From Alnus glutinosa (taxonomy: Eukaryota > Streptophyta > Magnoliopsida > Fagales > Betulaceae), in contig NC_084899.1 of assembly GCF_958979055.1 (NCBI RefSeq), forward strand, positions 4,091,001 through 4,155,000: a DNA stretch of 64,000 bases, given 5' to 3'. The translations under genes were made by a program, and so were the position numbers. Shown in pieces: positions 35,287 to 46,456 of the stretch; the stretch's first letter is position 1, and each line of letters starts with the position of its first letter. The notes beneath the pieces are model-generated. The model was not told the origin of the DNA and ran no database searches. It saw only the letters and a program-made list of their open reading frames with translations.

Positions 35287-36340
35287 TACTACAAAAATTT
35301 CAAGAATTCTAGACTGTTTTAAACAGTCCAAAAATTGCAAAAAACCATCTGGAACAAAGTCCAGACTGTTTATTCTAGACGGTTTAAAACCATCTAGAAA
35401 TGTGGGTTGCGAATTCGGATTCTGGACTGTTTGGGCCAAACCGTTTGGAATTCTAGACGGTTTTGCCCAAACCGTCCAGAATTAATAATTAATTTTTTTA
35501 TATATATTATTTTCATTATTTTCATTTTAGTCCATAATTAATAATTATTTTCATTTTTGCCCCAACAAGGAACAAACCCTAAACCCGAAATTTCTTTTTC
35601 CCCTGCGCCGCCACCCTCTTCCTCCTTCCTCAATTTCGACCGCCACCGCCCTTCCTCAGTAGTTGCACTTGTATTACTACGGTAATCCTTGTGTCCAAGC
35701 CTAGGTATCTTCTCCATCAGCCCCTTCTTCTTCCTTCTCCCTCCATGCCCATTATCCTCAGACTACGCACACAATATTCAAAAATTAAAAACCCTTGTGT
35801 CTAAGCACTTGTTAGGACATTTTATGTAAATATATATGAGAGGACTTACAGAGCTACTAGAACTTGAGCTTCCAGAGCGATGAAGCTTGCCAGAAACGCC
35901 ATGGAGCTGCTGCCTGCTCTGAATCCGACCAGATCCCGTCACCGGTCTTCAATCGCTCGACCATCATCGCACATTCCCATGAGTTCATCGTAGGCGTCAT
36001 GAGATGCTTGATATGTACGGTAGAAGATGTGTGCTTTGTTGTGGGGCCTAATGAAAGTTGACGGTCGTGGCTATGATGTAAGAGTAAGAAAATTGGAATT
36101 TAATTGGAGACGGTTTCAATGAAACCATCCCTAAAGTTACCGACGGTTTTTCATTAAAACCTTATGAAAACTTACATTTTCAGACAGTTCTTCTAAACCG
36201 TTTGTAAATTTACAAATGGTTTTATTGAAACCGTCGTAATTTATTTTTTTTACGGACGGTTTTCAAAAAACCATTTGTAAATATTTAATTCTAGACGGTT
36301 TTAAAAACCGTCAATAATTGGGATTTTTTTTTTTGTAGTG
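35287..36340. mobile_element. Non-autonomous CACTA (En/Spm) DNA transposon
   Basis: The ends read TACTACAAAAATT on the left and TTTTTTTGTAGTG on the right, i.e. CACTACAAAAA terminal repeats with one changed left end. TAA flanks both sides (35284-35286, 36341-36343), the 3-bp duplication expected of CACTA elements. Inside both ends about a dozen units of CTAGACGGTTTT / AAAACCGTC lie in both orientations, as typical subterminal repeats (left to about 35490, right from about 36105). The middle (about 35570-36070) is GC-richer and unlike the ends; it may be captured host sequence. No transposase is visible, so it would need one supplied in trans. Confidence 0.85.
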
Positions 36341-36539
36341 TAAGTACTACTGCATAAGGCACATGAAAGAGAAAACTTCTGATTTTCTAAAACTAATATT
36401 ATTGTTATTTTTAGACCTCTACGTTTTCGCATTGTTTTAATAAAGGTATTTTCAAACATTAGATGTGTTTTGTGTGTTCTAAATTATGACATATATGCGC
36501 CTTTGAAAGCTATGTAGTTAACAATATAGTTCTCTTTCG

Positions 36540-37665
36540 AAAATCGGAGTGTAACATTGATGGAGAAGAGTAGAAGGCCTGTGGAGAGCTATTTGAATCA
36601 CTCTGAAAGAAGTGATCAAAACAATGGTAGCAGTTGATGGCAATGTGACCTTGTTTGTTACAGACTTGACAAGTTGGCTAAGAAGTTCCTAAAGAAGAGC
36701 TAAAGAAGCTAGCAATTGCCACAACCTCTACCAATTGATTGATTTCCACAGCCACTGAGAGCCCCTACCACCTGACTGATTGCCATGATTCTCTTGAGTC
36801 TGAGAAGCCAAATTGACCGATGAAAGAGCAAGATCTGCAAAAGTTTGATGTTGTTCTAATCACATCTCATGAACAAGTAAGTGCTCATATAGTGTTAAAA
36901 TATTGATTAAGTGATTAAATTTGCCTCTTCCTATCAGCTTAACCTTTTGGGATAAGTGGTAATTTAACATGGTATCAAAACCAAAGTTCCAGAGTTCGAA
37001 CATTGATTCGGTCATATACCTCCCATTTCAATTAAATATTTCACGTGTTGAGTCTCACTAATTAAAAGAAAGTCTGAGCTCACACGTGAAGCGGAGTGTT
37101 AAAGTATTGATTAAGTAATTAAATTTACCTCTTCTTATCAGCTTAAGCTTTTGGGATAAGTAGTAATTTAACATATAATTCATCCAATGAAAGTGAATCA
37201 ACCCGTGTAGTTATCGAAGTACCGAAATGATCATATTCATATCCTAATCTAGCCAACAAATAGGACACGGTTTCATAATCATTGAGAGGCTAGCCAACTG
37301 CAGCCATGGACACGAGCAAGGGACTGGGAGGTAAGCATTCTTCCAAGGGATTGCCATAGCTCCCAAGAAGTAGTGGAGCAACCAACAACTAGAGACAGAA
37401 TGGTCTTAGAAAGTGATGAAATGAGTGTACTTAGGATGATCATCTGATCTTGTTAACACCAAGGTAAGGAAGGCAAGATTGCCAATGATATGATAGCAGG
37501 TTTGACATCTGCAGGAGTAGGAGTTGGAATGGGTTGAGGAGAAGGGTGGGGATGTGCCATCAATAAAACCAAATGCATGTTGGCCACGAAGATAGGGAAG
37601 AAGGTTAATGGAGTGGAAAAATTCTCAGAAGATGCGGATGAAACTGGACATTTTGAATAGAGTAA
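36540..37665 (-). mobile_element. Ty1/copia gag fossil, carrying an inserted TRIM
   Basis: Minus-strand translations show copia gag blocks (an SALISSLSKTIL-like stretch near 37420, then a run ending in TTRVDSLSLDELY near 37195). A CCHC zinc knuckle of the form CQVCNKQGHIAINC lies near 36620-36665. The mini-TRIM at 36893-37173 sits inside this region, between the gag body and the zinc knuckle. No LTR or pol is attached. The remnant is old and broken in several places. Confidence 0.7.
36893..37173 (+). mobile_element. Complete mini-TRIM (terminal-repeat retrotransposon in miniature), 281 bp
   Basis: Two direct 77-bp LTRs (36893-36969 and 37097-37173) start TGTTAAA and end TTTAACA and differ at only a few bases. 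The first is followed at once by TGGTATCAAAACC (36970-36982), a primer-binding site for initiator-Met tRNA. The second is preceded by purine-rich GTGAAGCGGAG. The flanks TATAG / TATAA resemble a 5-bp target duplication. The internal region is only 127 bp and codes for nothing, so movement would need enzymes from another element. Size and plan match the SMART class of very small TRIMs. Confidence 0.88.
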
Positions 37666-37733
37666 GGAAAAAAAAAAAAAAAAAGACGTTTGTGAAATAC
37701 AAGCACATATTTACATGATTCTCATATGTGAAA

Positions 37734-38217
37734 ATAAGGTTGGCAATTTTTGACACGACCCGCGAACCCGGCACGAACACGACACAAAAAAACCGGGTTT
37801 GGGTTTGTTATAATCGGGTTCGAGTCGTAATCGGGTCAACCCGATTATAATCGCGTTTGGCGGGTCAACCCGCGGGTTGACCCGCCAACACGATTATAAC
37901 TCGATTACGCGGGTTGACCCGCCAACACGATTATAACCCGATTAAAAAAAAAAAAAAAAAAATTGAAGGTAAAAACTAAAATTGAAGATTGAAACATGTG
38001 AAAACAGTGAAATTGATGCCGTGTCGGGTAAACGGGTGACACGTTTATTAATCGTGTTTGTCGGGTCGTGTTCGGGTTACCCGATTATTAATTGGGTCGT
38101 GTTCGGGTCACGTGTCACAACCCCCGATTAATAATCGGGTCGGGTTCGTGTCGGACCAAAATCGGGTCAGTCGGGTTGACACGAACCCGACCCGTGAACC
38201 CGAATTGCCAACCCTAC
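37734..38217. mobile_element. MITE, hAT-like, with GGTTGGCAA ends
   Basis: Terminal inverted repeats are AAGGTTGGCAATTTTTGACA on the left and CGAATTGCCAACCCTA on the right, and TGTGAAA flanks both ends (37727-37733, 38218-38224). The interior is made of CGGGTT / AACCCG blocks in both orientations with an A-run in the middle (about 37945-37962). Such GGGTTGGCAA-type MITEs are common in eudicots. No coding capacity. Confidence 0.75.
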
Positions 38218-38224
38218 TGTGAAA

Positions 38225-38784
38225 TACAACAAAAGCTTAAAGTTGATAATTTAAACGAAGAAAATAATTTATTTTATAAGTAAGAACTTATTGAAAACAC
38301 AATAAGACAAACAAAAACAAAAATAAAACAAAACAAACTAACGAACAAAAATCTACAACAACCCTTCAAAACACATGATGGTCTAAAAGTCAAAGACTAC
38401 ACAAAGAACCACCTACAATGAATGATAAAAGATAATAATATTGTTCTAAATAATTGATTATTTCATAAGAATCTTATGCGTATTACATAACTAAATCTGT
38501 TTGATTAAAATGAATTTTTAAATATACTATAACCATATTTGAAATGTTGGAGATTTTTTTAACCCTATTTAAATAATAAAGATGATAATATTGTTTATGA
38601 TGACCCGATAAAACTCCGCAAGTGATATGTGATTAAGGGTTTATTTGAGTTTGCGATTTTAATTGGTGTGATTTTAAAATGCGTGATTTGAAAACATAAT
38701 TTTAAAAATGCAATTAAAGGTTTGATAAAATCGCAGTTTGGCCTTTAAAATTATAGTTTAGCTTTAAAATTGTACGTTTTCGAG
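38225..38784. other. Intergenic, AT-rich
   Basis: Nothing recognised before the poly(A) retroposon. Confidence 0.4.
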
Positions 38785-38798
38785 AAAGTATCTATTGT

Positions 38799-39768
38799 CT
38801 CTAGAACCCCTCCCTTGTGAGCATGGTTTTCACCTAGAGGGGGTGGCTTCACGCCTCTCCCTCCAGGTGGTGATTTTCCTCTGGCTCCTCGTGATTCAAG
38901 ATGTTTTTTGTTCCCCCTGGGTTGGTCCAGTGGGGTTAGTTTTTCTCCCAACCTCTAGGGTTGTGGAGCTTTTGTTCCTCCTAGCCTTTTTGGACTATGG
39001 TAGATTGTTATTTACTTTATTTTGTTATTTCTTTCGTTTTGGCAGGACTGTTCATTTCAAGATGTCTTCTTTGGAGGAGTGGCCGAGCCAACGTGTCGTC
39101 GGCAGGGTGATTTTTGGCCCTTTTTTTTTCACTTTTTTCTTTGATTTTGGAAGCCAGATTAACACTTCTCCGCCGACTTCTGACTGACATGCGCCCCTCA
39201 GCCACGTTCCTCGTCATCTTCCACCCCTGCCGCCGCAATCTCTAGTCGTGTCGATCGTGGGTGATCAGCATGTGGTGCCCACACGCCTGGGAGCTCTCTA
39301 CTCTGTAGCGCGCGTGAGGGCCACTCTCCGCCTTTTTCAGGTGACGCTCGGCGGCAACCGGTTATAAGGCGTTAGATCTTCATCTGGGTGGTCTCGGTGA
39401 AGGCGCGTGTCCTTCACGCACCGCCGTCCAGCATCTTGGTCTTTTCCCCCACTGCCGGCAGCTTGTTTTAGGTGTTTTTTGTGTTTTTCTCTTGTTTTTC
39501 TAGTCTCAGCCTGCTTGTGTTTGGATCAAATTTTATGGGAATATTTGTAAGCTAATTGTTAGATCAGCCATCTTTCTTTAGAGAATGAACGTTATTGTAA
39601 GAGAGGTTCAAGTGTCTTTTTTGTAAAATTTGTATTTCTACTTAGGCAGCTGTTTTACTAAGCCTGATCATTCTGGTTTAGAGAGTTGGAGGGTCTTGTC
39701 CATTATTTTCAAGTTATAAGCCTTAATGATAGCACTTGCTATTTTGTTAAAAAAAAAAAAGAAAAAAA
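38799..39768 (+). mobile_element. Poly(A)-tailed retroposon, copy 2, with target duplication
   Basis: A GC/T-rich segment of about 970 bp ends in GTTA12GA10 and is bracketed by AAAGTATCTATTGT (38785-38798) and AAAGTATTTATTGT (39769-39782). This 14-bp duplication with one difference is the mark of target-primed reverse transcription. It shares order and short blocks with 18170-19144. It has no reverse transcriptase frame, so it is non-autonomous. I do not recognise the family; it could derive from the ends of a plant L1-type LINE. Confidence 0.7.
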
Positions 39769-39782
39769 AAAGTATTTATTGT

Positions 39783-40158
39783 TTGTGATCTGAAAATATA
39801 GAAAATCTACATTTTTCAAATCACAATTAAAAAAGAAATTGCAATTTCAAACAATTATTTTCTTTAATTTAGTTTAAAATAATATTTTTTATCTACAAAA
39901 TGACAACGAAATTTATTAGATTTAATACAGAATATTTCACAACGTGGCACAATTCTATTGGCATTGTTTCTATAAAAACTAAGCCCCAATCCGCAGCCCC
40001 CAGCGGACTCCAAACTTTCATCAAATCCAGCTAATAAACCAAACCAACCAAGCGCTATATATACGGCCACTACTACGTGCTCAATTCCTACACCATTCAC
40101 TGCTGACCAGCGGATCACAAACCCTCCTCATCATAATCACCACCGTCGATCAACAACA
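39783..40158 (+). promoter_or_regulatory. Promoter and leader of the peroxiredoxin gene
   Basis: A TATA box (GCTATATATAC) lies at 40054-40064, about 95 bp before the start codon at 40159, a usual spacing for a plant leader of 60-70 bases. The rest is AT-rich flank. Confidence 0.6.
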
Positions 40159-43100
40159 ATGGCCCCGATAGCCGTCGGCGACGTGATACCGGACGGTACG
40201 CTCTCCTACTTCGACGAGGAAGACAAGCTCCAATCTGTGTCCGTACACTCCCTCGCCGCCGGTAAAAAGGTTATCCTTTTCGGCGTCCCAGGTGCCTTCA
40301 CCCCCACTTGCAGGTAACCCTTTCCACTCTTCACCGCTTGTTCCCTGTTGACATATCGATTTTTGGGATATTGGAAAGAAATTTATTATTGGATTTCTGT
40401 TCGTATAAAAAGTTAAATAAAGTTGAATAATATTTTACTTTTTTTTTAAAATAAATCATATTTTATTTAACTTTTTTAAATTTTTTCAAATTTTATCCCA
40501 CAAATTAGAACTTCGTAATTCGTGCAGTATATTCGAATAATATTCGAATTCAATACCCAAACGCACCATGCAATGGTCAAAAAAAAAAATACAATTTGGT
40601 CTAAGAATTTCAATTTTATTGTCATTTCCGTCGTTTTCTTAGGGTTTTTTTTGTCGGAGAAAACAGATGAGCGGAGTTTCCGAGGTTGTCTGTTTATATT
40701 TTGCACTCCATTTCCTAGTTTGTCCTCGGAAGTTTTAGATTAAAAGTGTGCCTAATTCTCAATAAACATACGGTTTGGATTTATTTATGATAAATAAGTT
40801 AATAACCAGTTGAAAGATGGAGATTAGTGAATTTGATCATCTAATTATTATTTTATAAACGTACTCCATTCATTGCCCCCAAAATCTGAAAAAGAAAATT
40901 GTAAAAAAGTTAAGGAAAAATAACAAATATCACCCTTGCATTTTCAATTTGAACAATTTAGCCCCTACACATCATATATGTGATAAATTAAACTGTGTTA
41001 AACATTGTTCTTAATGAGTTCGATGTTATCCTTTACCAGCTACCCAAAGGACAGATAAGAACTCTTGAATGCAAATTGATTAGGGATGTAACTCCACTTC
41101 CTTCGAAAATGATAAGATCTTTGGCACAAGAAGAAAGGTTGATGTGTATCATCTTGACTTGGTTCTGATTTCTCTGAGTAATGTTACTCTTCACTCATAT
41201 TAGCCGGTGTGAAATGTCGTGAAGCCTGTTTTAAATGGTTTCTTTTAAAAAATAAAAAATTAAGTGGCCAACAAAGAAAGCTGCTTAAAACACGCCACAA
41301 AAACCATTGTAAAATGGGTGTGAAGTGTAGCATTACTCTTTTTTAAGTGTAGTAAATTGTCGTATGTCCTCAGTTTTCACAGCATGTGATTCTCACATGA
41401 ATTTTTAATACATTATGAATCACATGCACTAAAAAGACATGTTAGTTTAATAGAGTTTGGAGAAAAACTTTATTCCTATCCAAATTACATAACAGTCTTT
41501 CTTCTTAATTTACGTGTTTTAATATGCCCATGTAGTGCCCTTTGCAAGTCTCAGCTATAAGCACATAAAATTTGCTTTGCTGTAAGAATACAATTCGGAA
41601 ACAGCATATGCTTGATGCTCCAATATGCAAATACAGGCATATTGAAGTACATATATTAAAAAAGAATGGTTTTCAAAAAAAATATTGGATGGATAGCTTA
41701 AACAAATCATGTAATGTCTAACTCCGTTAACTTTAAGGACAATTTTTAATAGAGGGTATAATTTGTCGCAGATGTAATCTGCAGCCTGCAGGAAGTAAAT
41801 TATTCAAATTGAAAATATAGGGATTAAAGTGGCACCTAGTTAAAGTATAAGGGTGATATTTATTATTTTTCTTGAAATTAACCATCATTCTAATGATGTA
41901 GAGATCACCCCACCATATGCATTTAGTGTGATCGTCATTGATACATGAATTACGGACTGCGTGGTTAATATAACTTGATTCCTTCTTTTTGTGTGTGTGT
42001 GTGGCCCAGCTTGAAGCATGTACCAGGGTTCGTTGAGAAAGCAGAGGAGCTAAAGTCAAAGGGAGTTGACGATATTTTGTTAATTAGTGGTATTGTTCGT
42101 ATAATCTCTTCTGAATTTTGTATTTCCAATTCATGCTTGTAATGTATTTGCTTTTAGTTATTTAATTTGCAATATAAATGTCGGTGGTGTTTTGATCTAG
42201 AGTAATTCTACATGTACATTAAGTGTTCATCAAAAAATGAAGTGGCTTTTAAAATTACCATAATCATTTGATTAATCACAAGCCCAATGGTGATTTTAAA
42301 AACCACCTCATTTTTTTATGAACACTTAATGTACATATAGAATTACTCTTTCATCTAAATATCTAAACAAATGTTGGTAGCTAGACAAGCGGTAATTGCC
42401 CCATATAGAACGATGTGGTGATGCACCCATTTTCATAGCTTCCAAATTTATGTTGAACATAAAGCACCATTTCCATTTGTGTAACCTAAATGTGACGTTG
42501 GTTGAGATAATTATTCAAGCGGGATAAGACGAATATTCTTCCTGGATTTGTTAGTCTTAGGTTTATTAGACATGAAGTTTCTCCTGTAATTTGGTTGACT
42601 GGGTCCTGGTATATGTTAGTGTTTTAAAATTTTACATGTGGAGGTTTATTGCATATAACTGAATATATATAATTTATTTTAGTTTTATATTGATATTTTC
42701 AGGTCAATTGAATGCTTTCATCAAGTAAATGCTTACCATGTGTTAAAGAAAGAAGTTCCATATGGGTTCTATGTCGACTTGGTTATGGGTTTATGTATTA
42801 GTTTGGCCTGTCCATCTGCTGGTTTAAGTGTTTGTGTCAAATGCTTTAACACCATGCAACAAGTACACTACAGTTCTAGCATTTTCTTGCCCAGTTGGAC
42901 ATGCGTATTTCAGGCACAACCATCTCTTGTGCTTTGTCTTGTTTTCAGTTCTTTATGTCAAACAAAACTGTCATGTTAGTACTTTATTTATTTTATGGAT
43001 TGATTGGGGCCATATTGCAACTTTTATGCAAGCAATTTAATGTGAATTTATCTCAGATTGATCTTAGGATAATTGCCTGCGACTTTTTTATTCCTTTTAG

Positions 43101-43486
43101 GACAGGAATTCGTATGTGCTTGAGTTCAATATAATCTGACAGGAATTCGTATGCTCTTGGATCTGTGGAACAAATTAAATTTTCTTGTTGCGCAGTTGGA
43201 TATTAAAATTAAGTTCTGACTCTCATATGCAGTTAATGACTCCTTTGTGATGAAGGCATGGGCCAAAACATACCCTGAGAACAAGCATGTGAAGTTCCTT
43301 GCTGATGGGGCAGCGAAATACACCCATGCTCTTGGTCTTGAGCTTGACCTTGGAGAGAAAGGACTGGGCACTCGTTCGAGGAGATTTGCTCTCTTGGTGG
43401 ATGACCTCAAAGTGAAGCTTGCAAATGTTGAAACTGGGGGTGAATTCACTGTCTCCAGTGCTGAGGATATTCTCAAGGCACTTTAA
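40159..43486 (+). CDS. PRXII: Type II peroxiredoxin (cytosolic PrxIIB/C/D group)
   Basis: Three exons, 40159-40313, 42010-42089 and 43233-43486, give 162 residues, the exact length of cytosolic plant PrxII. These enzymes reduce hydrogen and alkyl peroxides with electrons from glutaredoxin or thioredoxin. Seen: start MAPIAVGD, the active-site block PGAFTPTCS with peroxidatic Cys51, [34 protein letters not shown] and the C-terminus [10 protein letters not shown]. No transit peptide, so cytosolic. Odd point: residue 76, where plant PrxII enzymes carry the resolving cysteine (ICISV-type), is Leu here (ILLISV). Cys51 is the only cysteine. Start is fixed by the family N-terminus. Intron 2 carries a MITE. 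Confidence 0.95.
42200..42348. mobile_element. MITE with 9-bp target duplication (Mutator-like) in the peroxiredoxin gene
   Basis: An almost fully palindromic 149-bp element starts GAGTAATTCTACATGTACAT and ends ATGTACATATAGAATTACTC. It is flanked by TTTGATCTA (42191-42199) and TTTCATCTA (42349-42357). A 9-bp duplication points to Mutator-like transposase. It lies in intron 2, 110 bp from exon 2, and would fold into a long hairpin in the pre-mRNA. Confidence 0.8.
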
Positions 43487-44092
43487 AACCACATTCAGAC
43501 GCATCCTCTCTTTTGTTCCTGAGCTCCTACCCAGCAGGGTTTGTCTTTAGTCGTTAAAACTAGAATGCGATGGATGTAAAAATAAAAAGATCCTCTTTAC
43601 TTTTGGATTGTGGATAAAATATGCTTGCATCATATTTTACTCACGGCAGTAGATTATGGGGAGTTATGCCTACGTGATGGATGGGGAATCAAAGATGCTG
43701 TTTGCTGCTTTTTCTTTTGGAGTTTTGGTTGTGTAAATTGTGGAACTATGATGGATGTTTGTTGCTTATATAAAATATTATTAAAAATTTTAAAAATATA
43801 TATATTTTTTTAAAAAAATAAATAAAGAAAAAGAAAATGGAAAACTGAGCCACACCCTTTGGTTTTTTTGGGTTTTTTTTTTTTCATTTATTTATAAGGA
43901 TATTTGTGTCTTATTAAAAAAAATATCATTTTTGTCTTTTTGCTACCATGGGGGTATTGACGTTTATTTTTTATTTAGAAAGAAAATTGATACAATTGGT
44001 AGTTCATGGAGACATTGATAATAGGGTGGTAGTTTGATTGGAATGTGTACTTTTTCCTTCATCAAATAGTAATTTTTACTATCAAATCAAAT

Positions 44093-44510
44093 AGAGGTGA
44101 AAATGCGGACAGATAATAACCGTACGCATTCGTTATCCACACCTAATCACTATCTGCATATGCGGATGCAGTTTAAGTATATGCAGATTCGGTTATTTCC
44201 TTTACATTATACTTCACTATATTTACTTTTTTTTCTTTTCTTTTCTTTGAATAATCCAAATTTTGATTATTTTATAAAACAATGACCCATTTATGGTAGA
44301 TAATCATGAATTGTGCAACAAGTGAAATTTTAATTTATTTAAGCTTGCTTATAAATTTGGATAGTAATCTAAAATGACTATTATTACATATGTGGATAAG
44401 CAAATAATAACTGCAATAACTGCTCGGATGTGAATACTTAACAATGATGATCACATTATGCGGATGTGGATATTACTCATAACCGCATTCACATCCGCAT
44501 TTTAACCCCT
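44093..44510. mobile_element. MITE candidate with AATGCGGA-rich ends
   Basis: Left end AGAGGTGAAAATGCGGACAG and right end ACATCCGCATTTTAACCCCT are imperfect inverted repeats. GCGGAT blocks recur inside in both orientations. About 418 bp, non-coding; no clear target duplication. Confidence 0.5.
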
Positions 44511-46079
44511 AACGTCAAGAAGTGAGCACTTGAAAATTTGTGTAGCACTCTTCAATCTTATATGCTAGTAGTAATAGGGCATTAACATTCAAATAATGCT
44601 TCATAGTGCATTCTCATCTCACTATTTTGATATGATACTGTATATTAGCTCTCAAATAAGTTTTTGTAAAAGAAAAAAAAATATAAGACCTAATAAATAC
44701 TGCCAGGACAAGGAATGGGGCTGGTATTGGCTATGGCCTTCCTCATTTCCTTAATTTAAAAAAATAAAAAATAAAAATAAAAATTGCTGGTAAGTGTTGG
44801 AAGTGTTGCTGGCAATGGACAATAATAGCTCATGGCTACTTTAAAGGCAAGAAGGTAGGTCAGCACTGAGCACTTGAGCAGCATATCGAACACGTGGGGT
44901 AGTGTTTTAAATTTGTAGTTAAGGCAAGCAAATATGCTACCTAGATTTTAGCAGATTCGTTAGGTGATGAACTGTCTGCGTCTTTCAAATTGGCATGTAC
45001 GCACATGCAAGCTCTGTACTCTTTTTCGGTGAAATTTCAAACCATTTTAGTTATTTCTTTTTACTGTTTCATTTAAATTATTTTTTAAAAAATAAATTCT
45101 TTATTATTCTTTATCTAATATTTATATTTTTAAATATTTATCTTACCCTAACGAAAACTTGACGGCTTGGCTTGGCTTTGTGTTGCTAACCGTTCTCGTC
45201 CAATACTACAGAGAAATGAATATTTGCTTTGAGTGTGAAAAAATAAATAAAAAATAGAAGATAAATTATATCTTTTATTTTTATTCTTTTGGTAGTGAAT
45301 ACCATTTTGCTGAGGTTATTGACGAGGTTTTTTTTTTTTTTTTTTTTTTATGAATTTAGAAGATGGTAGGCCGACAATATTATTGTCGTACAACAACGAA
45401 CATTTTGTTGACACTCATTGGCCGATTCATGCTATATTCCTAAAGATAATATATATATATATATATTATCTTTTTTTGGTTTTTTTTTGTCATCTTTTAG
45501 CTTCTTTTAGCATGTTATTAGGAAATAATTTCCTTCAATTCATTTTCAATTATCAAATGCTTTATTTACAAACAAATCTTACAAAACACATATAACAAAT
45601 GAAGCAAACCTTCACCCCATTTTGTGTGATTTTTTTTTTTTCCATTATCAATCAAACAAAATGTTTTGTTTACAAAACACATATAACATATGATTTAGAT
45701 TATGAACCCCTATTAAGGCTATGTTTTAATGTGTTTTGGAATGTGTTTTTTATTTCTGGAATGAAAAAGTGTTTCTATTGTGAGTAAAGCTGAAAACTAT
45801 TTTTATGTTTCTAAGAGTATTTAACGGTTTAGGATTTAGAGTTTGTGTTGTTAATATTTTTGTTTTGAGAAGAGAAAAACAAAAATAGTAAATCAAAATT
45901 TTAACTAACGGAACCTTATTTTAACGTGATATAAAAGTGAAAAATATTTTTTAGTAGGGTTCATATTTAAAAAGTGTTTTTTATTATAATTTTGAAAAAA
46001 TAAAAATAAAAATATTTTCAAAACAGTTATTTTTTTTATTTAATTTTTTTTCTGCACCAAAAAGTCAGGTATTTATGTT

Positions 46080-46456
46080 CCGTTTGTTTCGACATTTTTT
46101 GATATTTGGTGAGGGCGAAAATAATAGTCAACATAAATCATTTTTAGTTTAACCGTAAAAGCCTCTTTAATTTTTGGAAAACGATTTACGGTCTTTTTTT
46201 AATTTAAACTCTTCAATCTTGTACGTATGTTTGTGGGAAACTGCAATCGCTGGGCATTGAAAATTCCTGAATTTTGGTATCCAATTACTGGAATCTGGCA
46301 AGTTTGGCCAGAATCTGGCCGGACGTTGCCGAATTCCGGCTTTGGTTGCCAAATTCAGTTTTACACCGTTGGTATTTTTTCGTACGAGCCAAACGTAAAA
46401 AAAAATTTAAAAAATATTTTACAGCAAAAAAACATTTTACTAACGAAACAAACATA
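46080..46456. mobile_element. MITE candidate with GTTTGTTTCG ends
   Basis: CCGTTTGTTTCG near 46080-46091 is mirrored by CGAAACAAACATA at 46444-46456. The middle has a GC-richer block with GGCCAGAATCTGGCCGG. Borders and duplication uncertain. Confidence 0.4.

Noticed and set aside
35864-36061. 65-codon open frame in the CACTA core
   Set aside because: No recognisable domain; kept only as a hint of captured sequence.
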